Shown: positions 1 to 6,446 of the stretch, piece by piece | How the letters are laid out: each line of letters begins with the position of its first letter | How positions within the stretch are numbered: position 1 is the stretch's first letter | Assembly (NCBI GenBank): GCA_016212785.1 | Contig: JACRDW010000137.1 | Location: 1 to 8,837, forward strand | Direction of reading: 5' to 3' | DNA from: Methanobacteriota archaeon | GTDB taxonomy: Archaea; Hydrothermarchaeota; Hydrothermarchaeia; Hydrothermarchaeales; JACRDW01 | Length of the DNA stretch: 8,837 nucleotides | Translations under genes and position numbers: made by a program | The notes under the pieces: generated by a model | Databases searched by the model: none | Told to the model about the DNA's origin: nothing | What the model saw: the letters and a program-made list of their open reading frames with translations, nothing else

Positions 1-1107
1 ACGCACATAATCAACGGCGCTCCGAGGGAGATTCTTGGTGAGCATGTGTGGCAGGCAGGTGCGGAGAAGACTCTCGAAAAAGCAAGGCTCGACATAACGC
101 ACTATGAAGCACCTTCTGAAAAAACGCTCGAAGAAATCAGGAAAAGGGCAAGCGAAATTGTTGCAAAAAATCTCAAAGTGGAGAGCAGGATATACGGCCG
201 CAAGGAGGCAGAGGCAAAGTTCGGCTTCAGGCTGTATCAGGGCGGTGCGGTGCCCGGGAGAGAGCTCAGGGTTGTGAGCATAGATTCCCTGGATACAGAA
301 GCCTGTGGAGGAACGCACCTGCACAGCACCGGCGAAGTCGAGCTGATTGAAATTATAGGCTCCACAAAAATTCAGGACGGCGTTGTCAGATTGGAATATG
401 CTGCAGGAGAGGCGGCTAGGAATTATCTTGCGCAGGAGTTAAAAATCGTACAGGAAGTTTTAAGCATAGTAGCTCAACACAGCCCCAGCTTGTCAAAGGT
501 AACACCAGAGCAACTGAGAGCAGCGGCCGAGGTTTTTTCAGTGCCAAAAGAAGAGCTCCCCAATACAGCAAAAAAATTCGTGAGAGAAATTCTAGCGCTC
601 CGTAAAGAAGTCAGAGAAGCGCGGATAACATGGAAGGGAAGAAAACTGCAGGAAGTGGCTCAGGAGATATTCAACGAGTGGAAGGAGCTTGGAAAGAAGA
701 GAGAAAGAGCGATTGCAAGAAAAGCTTCCTTTGCATTAAACGCGATTTTATCTAAGCCGCCCGAGAAGGTCGGAGGCACAGAGTATAGAATTGAAGAGCT
801 CGAAGCCGGAATGGAGGAGACGATAAAGGCTGCAAGCGAATTATTGAAAGTTGCAAAGGCGGTAGTTCTCTTCGGAAAAAATGATAAAGTAGCGGTCGTG
901 GGCATGTGCGACGAGAGCCTGGACATAGATATGGCGCATGCGGTAAGAGAAGCATGTAAAATTCTGGGTGGAGGAGGCGGCGGAAAGCGCAGCTTTGCGC
1001 AGGGCGCAGGCACGAAAAAAGAAAAAATCGAAGAGGCAAAGCAATTTGTCAGGAAGTATATAAGAGACTCTATCTCACCACTACCTGAGACAGGAGAGGC
1101 TTTGTAG
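1..1107 (+). CDS. alaS: Alanyl-tRNA synthetase, C-terminal part (5' end outside window)
   Basis: Charges tRNA-Ala with alanine in the cytoplasm and hydrolyses mischarged Ser/Gly-tRNA-Ala. The frame is open from base 1, so the GTG at 46 is internal and the N-terminal catalytic domain lies outside. The visible part begins in the editing domain with THIINGAPRE, whose H is the second His of the HxxxH zinc motif. The partner motif CGGTH follows at 304-318. The segment LYQGGAVPGRELRVV between them is typical of archaeal AlaRS. A helical, charged linker comes next, then the C-Ala domain with its glycine-rich signature followed by KRSFAQGAG (about 967-1010), which ends a normal-looking C-terminus. 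The last 38 bp overlap the 3' end of the convergent membrane-protein gene. Family assignment is secure; only the truncation by the window edge is abnormal. Confidence 0.97.
   Translation, partial: THIINGAPREILGEHVWQAGAEKTLEKARLDITHYEAPSEKTLEEIRKRASEIVAKNLKVESRIYGRKEAEAKFGFRLYQGGAVPGRELRVVSIDSLDTEACGGTHLHSTGEVELIEIIGSTKIQDGVVRLEYAAGEAARNYLAQELKIVQEVLSIVAQHSPSLSKVTPEQLRAAAEVFSVPKEELPNTAKKFVREILALRKEVREARITWKGRKLQEVAQEIFNEWKELGKKRERAIARKASFALNAILSKPPEKVGGTEYRIEELEAGMEETIKAASELLKVAKAVVLFGKNDKVAVVGMCDESLDIDMAHAVREACKILGGGGGGKRSFAQGAGTKKEKIEEAKQFVRKYIRDSISPLPETGEAL
1014..1028 (-). terminator. Oligo-T tracts inside alaS, possible terminator for the convergent operon
   Basis: Read leftward, two runs of six T separated by one base (complement of 1015-1020 and 1022-1027) lie about 40-55 bp beyond the stop of the membrane-protein gene. 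Archaeal RNA polymerase often stops at such T tracts without a hairpin. They also encode KKEK in AlaRS, so coding constraint may be the whole explanation. Inferred only. Confidence 0.3.
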
Positions 1108-2554
1108 CTTCCATCTGCCTCCAGACTATTTCCTCGTAATTGCTGAAATCCTTGAGCGCTTCATCAGCAAGTGCCCATATCTCTTTATTTGGCTGGTTTT
1201 CTACCTTGTTGTACCAGTCCTTGACCATGGTTATTGCATATGCAGCGCGCTTAGTCTTCCAGTCTCTGGCGTCGAGCACGCCGTCCGGACATGCTAGGCT
1301 GTACTTCCTGCATACTGCTTTTACAGACTCAGGATATCCCTTTACTGTGACGTATTCCTTCGCATCATAGAGGAATGCCTCCCTGTTCACGACGTCTATC
1401 GAGAAAACAGTAGCCTTCTCAGGCGAATCTGGCGTGTCCAGGGATATTAGAAACTCGCTCACAACCTGCGCCCCATTTGCGCCCAAGCTGTCATCAAATC
1501 TGAACTTGCCCTTTGGTAGAGAGAATATAACTCCCCCACTCATTCTATTGCCTATGAGCACGTGATCTGGAAACATTTTAGATATCTCAGCACTGCCAGC
1601 ATGCCATGGCTTTCTCAGATGCCCGATTGTGGTGACGGAGTAGTAATCCTCATATACTATTCTGTTCGGATGCTCCGGGTCACCGCCCTTTATTACGGCT
1701 GAGTCGTAATCGCCGGCAATCACCCAGTCCTTTACGATTTCCGTGGGGCTTCTGAACTTGAGCGGAGTTGTATATCCAAGCTTCTGTAAATTATTAAGCT
1801 CAAAGGCATCTATAAAGTAGGGCTTATCTGCAAACAGCCCGAGCATGACCTCTCCCTCAATATCGTAGCCTCTTCTTACCTCAGTGCTCCAGAAGTCCCA
1901 GCCCTCCGTAGCTATGAGAAGAAAGCCCCTCTGCCTGTCTTCATGTGCTATCCTGTAGCTCAATCCACTTTCATCATGGACTGCGAGATGGGAGAAGGAT
2001 ACAGCATTCTCTCCATCCAAATCCGCGAAGCCCATCGAAGCGCCTGTGAGCATTTCTATTTTACTGCCTTTAGAGATATTATAAATCGTCAGCTGCCTCT
2101 GGTTCAGCTTGTCGAAGAGCATATAGTGCGGGTGGTCGAGGTTCAGCTCTATTTTGTAAAAAGGGGTTTCCATTATGAGCCAGCCCTTCTTGGGCGCCTT
2201 GCCGTCGATGCGGCTGCGGAGATATATGCCTGCGGGTATCTCTTCTCCGCCAACGCTCACGGTGCGCCCAGTAACCAAGCTGTACAGCTCCGCAGTTGAA
2301 ACTTCCTCCTTCCCAATCGAGCCAGTGCCTGCTTCGCCCTTCTTGAAGAAGGTTTGATAGATTAAGCCACTCACGAAGGCGTGGAATATGCTGAAGAGGA
2401 GGAAAATCACGAGGGAAGCAAGAATCACGAGCTTGCCCTTTCCACGCCCTCCGAGCTTTTTGTTGAGCGCCCCATGGCATGCTTCCATAAAGTCCGGGAT
2501 TTTTTTAGGCGCTTCTGTCTTTTTTGTTTCCGCTTCGGAATCTTCACCGCCCAT
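1070..2554 (-). CDS. Membrane-anchored protein of unknown function
   Basis: I do not recognise this 494-residue protein. It has a charged N-terminus rich in Lys and Glu (residues 1-41), one long hydrophobic segment (about 42-69, LVILASLVIFLLFSIFHAFV) and a roughly 420-residue soluble remainder. The basic residues before the helix suggest that the N-terminus stays in the cytoplasm and the large domain faces outside. The soluble part alternates short beta-like segments (for example WLIMETPFYKIELNLDHPHY and VMLGLFADKPYFIDAFEL) and turns more helical near the end, which suggests a beta-sandwich, but no motif confirms a fold. It starts 60 bp after the beta-helix gene on the same strand, so the two are probably cotranscribed. 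The ATG follows a weak GGTAGTG ribosome-binding site. Its last codons overlap the alaS 3' end by 38 bp. Reality of the gene is well supported; function is open. Confidence 0.85.
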   Translation of the reverse strand: MGGEDSEAETKKTEAPKKIPDFMEACHGALNKKLGGRGKGKLVILASLVIFLLFSIFHAFVSGLIYQTFFKKGEAGTGSIGKEEVSTAELYSLVTGRTVSVGGEEIPAGIYLRSRIDGKAPKKGWLIMETPFYKIELNLDHPHYMLFDKLNQRQLTIYNISKGSKIEMLTGASMGFADLDGENAVSFSHLAVHDESGLSYRIAHEDRQRGFLLIATEGWDFWSTEVRRGYDIEGEVMLGLFADKPYFIDAFELNNLQKLGYTTPLKFRSPTEIVKDWVIAGDYDSAVIKGGDPEHPNRIVYEDYYSVTTIGHLRKPWHAGSAEISKMFPDHVLIGNRMSGGVIFSLPKGKFRFDDSLGANGAQVVSEFLISLDTPDSPEKATVFSIDVVNREAFLYDAKEYVTVKGYPESVKAVCRKYSLACPDGVLDARDWKTKRAAYAITMVKDWYNKVENQPNKEIWALADEALKDFSNYEEIVWRQMEATKPLLSQVVVR

Positions 2555-2614
2555 ACAGCACTACCAACACAAAAATGTAACCACTCACATTTATTAATCT
2601 AGCGCTTTCCCTAT
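2555..2614 (-). promoter_or_regulatory. Gap between surface-protein and membrane-protein genes
   Basis: Sixty bases with no ORF. Read leftward there is an A/T-rich TTAATAAAT stretch about 35-40 bases before the ATG at 2554, a plausible weak TATA box. The membrane-protein gene could therefore have its own start in addition to read-through from the surface-protein gene. There is no strong T tract that would separate the genes. Confidence 0.3.
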
Positions 2615-5575
2615 TTACTCTTTTCTTTTTCCTTGGGCATACCGTTGCTGGCTGGCTCTGCGCCCGGCACGAGGAGAAAGGTAATTCACAAGTACCGCGA
2701 TTGCTATCAGCGCGCTCGGCCCGCAGATTCCCTTCTTTGGCGCAGGTGTTGTTACAGGAGGTGCTGTAGTGGGCGGCGCAGCTGGCGTGGTTACTGGAGG
2801 TGCAGGCGCTGGAGTAACCACAACCGGCACTTTCTCCCCTGAAATCGCAAAGTAGCTGAAGCCCGGCGACCTGGCAGTATAATAAACGTAAACTGCATCC
2901 TCGCTCGCCCTCGAGGTCGGGAGCTTGCTCCACTTGTCATCCGCATACCTGTGGAGAGCAACTGCATTAGCATCTATGCTATTGGCAGAAATCCAGGACT
3001 TCTCAACCCTGAAGGTTATGTCCACGTACTCTATCTTCTCGCTACCTATATCCGTGGTGAACTGGATGTACTTGAAGGCATCGCCAGGGGCAGGGGCTAC
3101 AGCTGGCCTGTCTACTGTCTTGCCCTCTACCGTGCCGCTGGTTATCTCCTTTGCAGCCCTTATGCCCAGCTCAGTTACTAAAATCCTCCCCTCGGGCGGT
3201 ATGGTAAACCTGCCCACATCGCCTGGCATGATAGAAGTTACTGCTGCCTGGAACTGCGGTGCAGGTGGAGCCGCAGCCGTTGGAGTAACTGGAGGTGCAG
3301 TCGTGGGTGCAGGCGTTGGAGTAAGAGCCGTAGGTCCGCCTGCGGCTGCTGCGGCTGCACCAGACGTTACAGCTGCGGCTGGTGCAGACGGAGTGCTGGG
3401 CGAACTTGTCGTTATAATATTCCCGGCAACGCCGTATACAGAGAATTTGCTCGTCTCTGCATAAACATAGTTATTGGTCGTATCTCTACCTGCGTCGTAA
3501 ACAAAAGGCCCGTTAGGAATGGTGCTGTTAACATAATTTATTGTGCAGAGCCAGCGCGTGCCGTTCCAGTACAGGAGGCAGAGGGTGGATTCGTTGAGAC
3601 TCGAAATTTCATCGTCGGCGTAATAAACTTTAGTCGCGACTCTGCTAACGTTTTCGAGACTCGTGGCGTTGGTCATGTTAAGATACTTCACGCCTCTATC
3701 ACGGTCTGCTGTAGTGGTGTTCACGTCAGGGAGGGAAATGGTTGTTGCATTCGCTGAAGATGCAGGCGTGAGATTGACGCCGACGTTTGCGCTGCTCGCA
3801 TTGCTTGCAGTCGCAGATATTGCAAAACTGCTCGTATCTAATAACACTCCAGTAGTGCCATTGGCTATATTATCTGTGGCAGAGTAGTCCCAGAGGGTGT
3901 TGTCCGAGGCGGTGTCGTTGGTCAAGGTGCTGTTCTTGCTGGAATAGCAGAGGCGGATTCCAATGCGCTTGTTCGAGCGTGCGGTGTTCTTATTTAAGGT
4001 GGTGTTGACGGAAAGGCAGAGCCAGATTCCATAGTCCTCGTTTGAGCTTGCAGTGTTGTTATTTAAGGTGCTGCTGCTGGAAGAGTTGAGGTAGATTCCA
4101 TTCATGGTGTTGTTCTTTGCAGTGTTGTTGGTTAAGGTGCTGCTGTTGGAAGAGAGGAGGTAGATTCCACTCCTTGTGTTCGAGCTGGCGGTGTTGTTGG
4201 TTAAGGTGCTGTTTCCGGACAAGTAGAGGTAGATTCCCTCCTGAGTGTTGTTCGAGGCGGTGTTGTTGGTCAGGGTGCTGCTGCTGGAAGAGTAGAGGTA
4301 GACTCCGTTCTGGGTGTTCGAGCTTGCCTTGTTGTTGGTTAGGGTGCTGTTTCCGGAAGAGTAGAGGTAGATTCCGGAGCAGCTGTTCGAGTTTGCGGTG
4401 TTGTTGGTCAGGGTGTTGTTGGTGCTGGAAGAGAGGAGGTAGATTCCAACGCAGTTCGAGTTTGCGGTGTTGTTGGTCAGGGTGTTGTTGGTGCTGGAAG
4501 AGAGGAGGTAGATTCCATACTGGGTGTTCGAGCTTGCCTTGTTGTTGGTCAGGGTGTTGTTGGTGCTGGAAGAGCGGAGGTAGATTCCACTCATTGTGTT
4601 CGAGCTGGCGGTGTTGTTGGTCAGGGTGCTGCTGTTGGAAGAGGAGAGGACGATTCCGTACTGGTTCGAGCTTGCGTTGTTGTTTGAGATGGTGTTGCTG
4701 TTGGAAGAGGAGAGGTGGATTCCATCGTAGCTGTTCGAGCTTGTAGTTATATTTTCTATCCTTGAGTTATTCGTGCTCCAGAAAAGAACCCCATAACCAT
4801 TTTTTGTAAAGGTGAGGTCTCTAATTGTAACATTGCTGCACCAGATGCAGTAGAATATGCCTGCGTTGCTTGAGCTATTGTAAACAGTGTTTGCACCATT
4901 TTTTATATAATAAATAGGCTTGCCGTCCACTGCGTTGCTCGTGTCGATGCTGTTGTTAAAATGCGAGTCCTGGTTGCCCTCCAATAAAAAATTTCTCGTA
5001 TTATTAGTCATGTTGTTGTTGGTCAGGGTGCTGCTGTCGGAATATCCGAGGTAGATTCCATTGCTGTTCGAGCTTGCAGTGTTGTTGGTTAAGGTGTTGT
5101 TGCTGGAAGAGTAGAGGACGATTCCAGTGGCGCTGCTCGAGCTTGCAGTGTTGTTGGTTAAGGTGTTGTTGCTGGAAGAGCTGAGGTAGATTCCAAAGCT
5201 GTTCGAGTTTGCGGTGTTGTTGGCGATGCTTCCGTTCTGGGCATTTTGATAATAAATTCCACGACTCCAGTCTGTTACTGTCAAATTTTTAACAGTCACG
5301 TTTGTCAGCGTGGTTGATGAGTTGTAAACATACACGCCGTAAGTGAACGCTGTATCGTTGCCGTCAATCGTGTAGCCCGCGCCGTCGAAGGTCACGTTGC
5401 TCGAGATTATTTCAATGCAAGTGGTATTCGCGCTGTTCGTTATACTCTGATTGAGCACGTAAACGCCGGGCGAAGAAATCGTGGTGCAATTGCTTACGTT
5501 GGTCGTCTGGGCGCTCACGCTGCCTGCTAGGAATAGGGAGAACAGTAGGACTAAGCTAGCCAAAATCACCCTCAT
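2615..5575 (-). CDS. Secreted NosD/PbH1-type beta-helix surface protein with PGF-pre-PGF-like domain and CGP-type C-terminal anchor
   Basis: A 986-residue exported protein, probably displayed on the cell surface. The start at 5575 is preferred over an in-frame ATG at 5641 because it follows a strong GGAGG site by 8 bases and opens directly into a signal peptide (MRVILASLVLLFSLFLAGSVSA, probable cut after residue 22). Next comes a long right-handed beta-helix of about 17 rungs of 22-24 residues, with the pattern (S/N)TLTNNTASSN..GIYLxSS. It is interrupted by a NosD-type segment (VDGKPIYYI ... CSNVTIRDL). Then follow a Pro/Ala/Thr linker, a domain at about 784-913 resembling PGF-pre-PGF (VEKSWI, LHRYADDKW, PGFSYFAISG), a second Pro/Thr linker, and KKGICGPSALIAIAVLV with a basic tail. 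The Cys at residue 951 could be an anchoring or lipidation site, as proposed for CGP-CTERM proteins. Ligand unknown: such helices often bind or cut polysaccharide, but no catalytic residues stand out. Confidence 0.92.
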   Translation of the reverse strand: MRVILASLVLLFSLFLAGSVSAQTTNVSNCTTISSPGVYVLNQSITNSANTTCIEIISSNVTFDGAGYTIDGNDTAFTYGVYVYNSSTTLTNVTVKNLTVTDWSRGIYYQNAQNGSIANNTANSNSFGIYLSSSSNNTLTNNTASSSSATGIVLYSSSNNTLTNNTASSNSNGIYLGYSDSSTLTNNNMTNNTRNFLLEGNQDSHFNNSIDTSNAVDGKPIYYIKNGANTVYNSSSNAGIFYCIWCSNVTIRDLTFTKNGYGVLFWSTNNSRIENITTSSNSYDGIHLSSSNSNTISNNNASSNQYGIVLSSSNSSTLTNNTASSNTMSGIYLRSSSTNNTLTNNKASSNTQYGIYLLSSSTNNTLTNNTANSNCVGIYLLSSSTNNTLTNNTANSNSCSGIYLYSSGNSTLTNNKASSNTQNGVYLYSSSSSTLTNNTASNNTQEGIYLYLSGNSTLTNNTASSNTRSGIYLLSSNSSTLTNNTAKNNTMNGIYLNSSSSSTLNNNTASSNEDYGIWLCLSVNTTLNKNTARSNKRIGIRLCYSSKNSTLTNDTASDNTLWDYSATDNIANGTTGVLLDTSSFAISATASNASSANVGVNLTPASSANATTISLPDVNTTTADRDRGVKYLNMTNATSLENVSRVATKVYYADDEISSLNESTLCLLYWNGTRWLCTINYVNSTIPNGPFVYDAGRDTTNNYVYAETSKFSVYGVAGNIITTSSPSTPSAPAAAVTSGAAAAAAGGPTALTPTPAPTTAPPVTPTAAAPPAPQFQAAVTSIMPGDVGRFTIPPEGRILVTELGIRAAKEITSGTVEGKTVDRPAVAPAPGDAFKYIQFTTDIGSEKIEYVDITFRVEKSWISANSIDANAVALHRYADDKWSKLPTSRASEDAVYVYYTARSPGFSYFAISGEKVPVVVTPAPAPPVTTPAAPPTTAPPVTTPAPKKGICGPSALIAIAVLVNYLSPRAGRRASQQRYAQGKRKE
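3880..4750 (-). repeat. Main tandem array of 66-72 bp beta-helix rung repeats
   Basis: About thirteen or fourteen degenerate copies of a 66-72 bp unit (22-24 codons) inside the surface-protein gene. On the + strand the recurring core is GTGTTGTTGGTCAGGGTG plus GAGGTAGATTCCA. Copies differ in the residues before GIYL and in rung length. The most alike neighbours are two exact 64-bp copies at 4385-4448 and 4454-4517, offset by 69 bp, which points to recent duplication or gene conversion. Confidence 0.9.
5030..5250 (-). repeat. Second, N-terminal block of rung repeats
   Basis: Three more rung repeats of the same type (translations contain NNTLTNNTASS..GI(V/Y)L) precede the NosD-like segment. 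They are separated from the main array by about 280 bp of non-repetitive sequence (about 4750-5030) that encodes the GKPIYYI/CSNVTIRDL region and one less regular rung. Confidence 0.8.
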
Positions 5576-5590
5576 TTCTCCCCCCTCCTC
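5576..5590 (-). promoter_or_regulatory. Strong ribosome-binding site that fixes the surface-protein start
   Basis: Read leftward, GAGAGGAGGGGGGAGAA immediately precedes the ATG at 5575, with GGAGG 8 bases from the start codon. This decides for 5575 over the upstream in-frame ATG at 5641, which has no such site ahead of it and would place 22 polar residues before the signal peptide. A second GGAGGT (complement of 5630-5635) has no start codon at a usable distance. Confidence 0.75.
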
Positions 5591-5655
5591 TCCAGATCCA
5601 TATCTTCCGTCTTTAGAGGGCAGCCCCCTACCTCCTACCATGGAGTATTACTTTA

Positions 5656-5709
5656 ATACGCATAAGCTTAAAGTTTATCCGCATGGATGCGTATGAATAC
5701 GTATATATA
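5656..5709 (+). promoter_or_regulatory. Tandem CG(C/T)AT boxes on a 10-bp period next to a TATA box
   Basis: CGCAT or CGTAT occurs at 5659, 5680, 5690 and 5700, and the complementary ATACG/ATGCG at 5656, 5687 and 5697. This gives two overlapping perfect dyads, CGCATGGATGCG (5680-5691) and CGTATGAATACG (5690-5701), with the last box merging into TATATATA (5702-5709). The TATA centre lies about 30 bases before the ATG at 5735, as expected of an archaeal promoter with a very short leader. Arrays of short dyads on one helical face are the usual target of RHH repressors, and an RHH gene follows directly. The boxes also lie upstream of the divergent surface-protein gene. The pattern is seen directly; the operator role is inferred. 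Confidence 0.65.
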
Positions 5710-5734
5710 GTACATGACATGAAAAAAATAAATT

Positions 5735-6313
5735 ATGCGCAAGCTGCGCCTTAATACCACTATATCCCAAAAGCACTGGGAACTTTTGGATAAAAATGTT
5801 CAAAAACACGGCACGCAGAGCAGGGTACTGGAAGCCGCTCTTGAGGCGCTTAAAAGTGAGCTTGAAAGTAATGAAGCGCGACTTCCACCTGAAAAGCAAC
5901 TTTTGATGCGCGTGATGATGGAGTTTGGGGGCTGTGTCTGCTTCCTACACAAAGATCTTTTTTTGGAGCTGGTGAGGACCATGGATTTTGAGCGAGTCAC
6001 AGAGATAGTAACCAAGTTAAAGCTGCCGGAGCTCAATGTGGCATTCTACTACCAAAAACCCATTAAAGAATGCAGTTTGAAAGAAGTTGTGGATGGAGCA
6101 GTCATCGCCTGCAAGGTTGGGAACTGGCTCCAGAGTATAAGTTGCGCTGACAAAGGCGAATATTACCTCATAGAGGCAACCCATGGTGGTGGGTGCCTGA
6201 AATGCTCTAAGTTATTTAATTTATATTTTGAAAATGTGTTCAACGCATATGGAGCAAAAACCCAATGCACGCTCTCCGAGTACGGCCTATTCGTGAAAGT
6301 ATTTAAAAAATGA
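5735..6313 (+). CDS. RHH-type regulator with a cysteine-rich C-terminal domain
   Basis: A 192-residue protein whose N-terminus (residues 3-40, RKLRLNTTISQKHWELLDKN then TQSRVLEAALEAL) has the strand-helix-helix pattern of RHH DNA-binding proteins. These dimerise through the strand and insert it in the major groove. About 150 residues of unrecognised alpha/beta sequence follow. It holds eight cysteines (67, 69, 113, 126, 137, 154, 157, 178), including CVC and CLKC with a nearby His150, so a metal- or redox-sensing role is possible. The region from about 128 on (WLQSI ... EYYLIEATHGGGCLKC ... FVKVF) looks like a separate small-molecule-type domain, but I cannot name it. The start ATG lies about 30 bases from TATATATA, so the transcript is nearly leaderless and has no clear ribosome site. 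It is divergent from the surface-protein gene. The tandem boxes in its promoter suggest self-control. Confidence 0.85.
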   Translation: MRKLRLNTTISQKHWELLDKNVQKHGTQSRVLEAALEALKSELESNEARLPPEKQLLMRVMMEFGGCVCFLHKDLFLELVRTMDFERVTEIVTKLKLPELNVAFYYQKPIKECSLKEVVDGAVIACKVGNWLQSISCADKGEYYLIEATHGGGCLKCSKLFNLYFENVFNAYGAKTQCTLSEYGLFVKVFKK

Positions 6314-6320
6314 CGCAGCG

Positions 6321-6326
6321 TTTTTT
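6321..6326 (+). terminator. Oligo-T terminator after the cysteine-rich RHH gene
   Basis: Six T residues eight bases past the stop codon, framed by GC-containing sequence (GCAGCG before, GCAGCC after). This is a good match to archaeal T-tract termination. No stable hairpin is needed or seen. Confidence 0.45.
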
Positions 6327-6343
6327 GCAGCCGTTAGGCAAAC

Positions 6344-6357
6344 TTATTAATATTTAA
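6344..6357 (+). promoter_or_regulatory. TATA-like element before the TumE-like gene
   Basis: TTATTAATATTTAA is the only good box A candidate here. A start site about 25 bases downstream (about 6373-6380) would lie after the ATG at 6364, so this promoter does not support a start there. It would give a leader with a good GGAGGT (6389-6394), yet no in-frame ATG/GTG/TTG follows at normal spacing. Confidence 0.4.
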
Positions 6358-6446
6358 GGGCGAATGAAATTCTTCCCTCCTCAAAAGAGGAGGTAGTTCT
6401 CTCTGGAGTTGTCGCAAAGATAAATGAGCGTATAGTAGACCTAAAG

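Noticed and set aside
2544..2933. A 129-residue leftward frame with many Cys across the end of the surface-protein gene.
   Set aside because: It overlaps a well-supported frame with clear domain motifs, and only a short part near 2611-2680 could matter as an indel-restored tail, for which the other alternative frame fits better.
2925..3464. A 179-residue + strand frame rich in Ala, Gly and Val that looks like a membrane protein.
   Set aside because: It is antisense to the Pro/Ala/Thr linkers and PGF-pre-PGF-like domain of the surface protein; GC-rich linker codons read as Gly/Ala/Val on the other strand.
4117..4746. A 209-residue + strand frame, extremely rich in Cys, Trp and Arg, across the repeat array.
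   Set aside because: It is the antisense shadow of the Asn/Ser/Thr repeats. Its repeat pattern follows from the real gene, and it has no promoter or ribosome site.
3880..5250. Regular repeats that might suggest a CRISPR array or satellite DNA.
   Set aside because: The 66-72 bp unit is translated in one continuous frame into beta-helix rungs; there are no unique spacers of constant length between identical repeats.
5576..5641. N-terminal extension of the surface protein to the ATG at 5641.
   Set aside because: It would place 22 polar residues before the signal peptide, while the ATG at 5575 has a strong ribosome-binding site immediately ahead.
6364..6396. A tiny ORF MKFFPPQKRR starting at the ATG at 6364.
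   Set aside because: Only ten or so codons and no ribosome site; it makes more sense as the displaced start of the TumE-like gene than as a peptide of its own.
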